Assembly (NCBI RefSeq): GCF_029635795.1
Contig: NZ_CP114280.1
Span: 3,100,001-3,164,000, forward strand
Length of the DNA: 64,000 nt
Direction of reading: 5' to 3'
Origin: Dickeya lacustris
Lineage (GTDB): Bacteria > Pseudomonadota > Gammaproteobacteria > Enterobacterales > Enterobacteriaceae
Position numbers and translations under genes: made by a program. Position 1 is the stretch's first letter. Every line of letters starts with the position of its first letter. Of this stretch, positions 62,656 to 64,000 are shown in pieces. The notes under the pieces are model-generated. The model did not search any database, had not been told where the DNA came from, and saw only the letters and a program-made list of their open reading frames with translations.

Positions 62656-64000
62656 ATGAGTGACTATAAAACTACCCTGAATTTGCCGGAAACAGGGTTC
62701 CCGATGCGTGGCGATTTGGCCAAGCGTGAACCTGACATGCTGAAACGTTGGTATGAGCAGGATCTGTACGGGATTATTCGTAGCGCCAAGAAGGGTAAAA
62801 AAACCTTTATCCTGCATGATGGCCCGCCCTATGCGAACGGCAACATTCACATTGGTCACTCGGTTAACAAAATCCTTAAAGATATTATTATTAAATCCAA
62901 AGGGTTATCTGGTTATGACTCGCCGTATGTGCCGGGCTGGGACTGCCACGGTCTGCCAATCGAACTGAAAGTAGAACAGTTGGTGGGCAAGCCGGGTGAA
63001 AAAGTCAGCGCTGCACAGTTCCGTGAAGAGTGCCGCAAATACGCGGCCGAGCAGGTAGCCGGACAGAAAAAAGACTTCATCCGTCTGGGTGTGCTGGGTG
63101 ACTGGGATCGCCCCTACCTGACGATGGATTTTAAAACCGAAGCCAATATTATTCGCGCACTGGGCCGTATTATCAAAAACGGCCATCTGCACAAAGGTGC
63201 CAAGCCGGTACACTGGTGTGCAGACTGCGGTTCAGCCTTGGCGGAAGCGGAAGTTGAATATTACGACAAAACCTCTCCGGCGATTGATGTGGCGTTCAAC
63301 GCGGTTGACCGCGCCGCTGTGCTGGCGAAATTCGGCCTGACCGCTGATGCCGTTAATGGCGATGTTGCTCTGGTTATCTGGACGACCACCCCCTGGACAT
63401 TACCGGCTAACCGCGCCATTTCACTGAATGCCGAATTTGATTACGTACTGATTCAGGTAGCGGATAAAGCGATTATCGTGGCCGAAGGTCTGGCTGACTC
63501 TGTTGTCAGGCGCGTGACGGGCAGTGATGCCGTTTCTCGTCTGGGTCAGGCGGTAAAAGGCAGCGAGCTTGAATTGCTGCGTTTCCGCCATCCGTTCCTC
63601 GATTTCGATGTCCCGGCTATTTTGGGTGATCACGTCACGCTGGATGCCGGTACCGGTGCGGTACACACCGCCGGTGGCCACGGCCCGGACGACTATGTCA
63701 TCAGCCAGAAATACCAGTTGGAAATTGCTAATCCGGTCGGGCCGAACGGCTGCTACCTGACGGGGACGTTCCCGGGTCTCGATGGCATGTTTGTCTTCAA
63801 GGCCAACGACAAGATAGTCGAACTGCTGCGTGAACGCGGCGCGTTGCTGCATCACGAAAAACTGCAACACAGCTACCCGTGCTGCTGGCGTCACAAGTCG
63901 CCGATTCTGTTCCGCGCTACGCCGCAGTGGTTTGTCAGCATGGATCAAAAAGGGCTGCGTGCGCAGTCGCTGTCAGAAATTAAAGGCGTGCAGTGGATTC
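62656..64000 (+). CDS. ileS: Isoleucyl-tRNA synthetase, N-terminal part (cut by window end)
   Basis: About 448 codons are present in one intact frame. The class I motif HIGH lies in [15 protein letters not shown] near residue 67. The CP1 editing domain region includes [16 protein letters not shown] and [16 protein letters not shown]. coli has TAPGH here, so Pro is replaced by Gly. The KMSKS end is outside the window. Confidence 0.97.
   Translation, partial: MSDYKTTLNLPETGFPMRGDLAKREPDMLKRWYEQDLYGIIRSAKKGKKTFILHDGPPYANGNIHIGHSVNKILKDIIIKSKGLSGYDSPYVPGWDCHGLPIELKVEQLVGKPGEKVSAAQFREECRKYAAEQVAGQKKDFIRLGVLGDWDRPYLTMDFKTEANIIRALGRIIKNGHLHKGAKPVHWCADCGSALAEAEVEYYDKTSPAIDVAFNAVDRAAVLAKFGLTADAVNGDVALVIWTTTPWTLPANRAISLNAEFDYVLIQVADKAIIVAEGLADSVVRRVTGSDAVSRLGQAVKGSELELLRFRHPFLDFDVPAILGDHVTLDAGTGAVHTAGGHGPDDYVISQKYQLEIANPVGPNGCYLTGTFPGLDGMFVFKANDKIVELLRERGALLHHEKLQHSYPCCWRHKSPILFRATPQWFVSMDQKGLRAQSLSEIKGVQWI

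Overview
The window is an ordinary chromosomal backbone segment of a member of the Enterobacterales. Nearly every protein is close to its Escherichia coli counterpart. Gene order and gene choice suggest a Pectobacteriaceae-like relative (Dickeya, Brenneria, Lonsdalea or Pectobacterium); this placement is an inference from gene content, not a computed phylogeny. I see no prophage, insertion sequence, CRISPR array, tRNA or rRNA, and no multigene system that looks undescribed.

Layout. 1-5.9 kb: end of miaA, then hfq-hflX-hflK-hflC, yjeT and purA. 6.1-8.6 kb: mpl and fbp, divergent. 8.8-14.3 kb: minus-strand ruvX, yqgE, gshB, rsmE, endA, sprT and metK. 15.1-25 kb: speA with a possible coupled leader ORF, tsgA, tktA, epd, pgk and fbaA. 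25.1-31.2 kb: mscS, a YiaJ/PlaR-like IclR regulator, yggE, argP, rpiA and serA. 31.9-43.4 kb: an orphan chemoreceptor, ettA, slt, trpR, yjjX, gpmB, rob, creA, arcA and the LasT/TrmJ-like methyltransferase. 43.5-48.5 kb: thrLABC with its attenuator. 48.5-55 kb: yaaA, talB, a GGDEF diguanylate cyclase, mog, an MHS-type transporter and satP. 55.2-64 kb: dnaK-dnaJ with heat-shock promoters, nhaA-nhaR, rpsT, ribF and the start of ileS.

How the genes fit together. The tktA-epd-pgk-fbaA block, fbp, rpiA and talB cover lower glycolysis/gluconeogenesis and the non-oxidative pentose phosphate branch. serA, thrABC and metK with trpR, argP and arcA cover amino-acid supply and its regulation. Hfq, HflX, HflKC, EttA, RsmE, IleS, S20 and DnaKJ belong to RNA handling, translation and protein quality control.

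The points most worth checking are three probable one-base-insertion frameshifts (fbaA at 24901-24906, mscS at 25394-25395, nhaR at 60895-60896), which may be genuine or sequence errors; a cysteine-rich small ORF between pgk and fbaA; a small ORF overlapping the speA start; an 11-bp repeat array flanked by an inverted repeat upstream of talB; a 15-bp codon-periodic repeat after mpl; and several locus-level changes relative to E. coli (argO position occupied by an IclR gene, creBCD missing beside creA, speB missing beside speA, a diguanylate cyclase between talB and mog).
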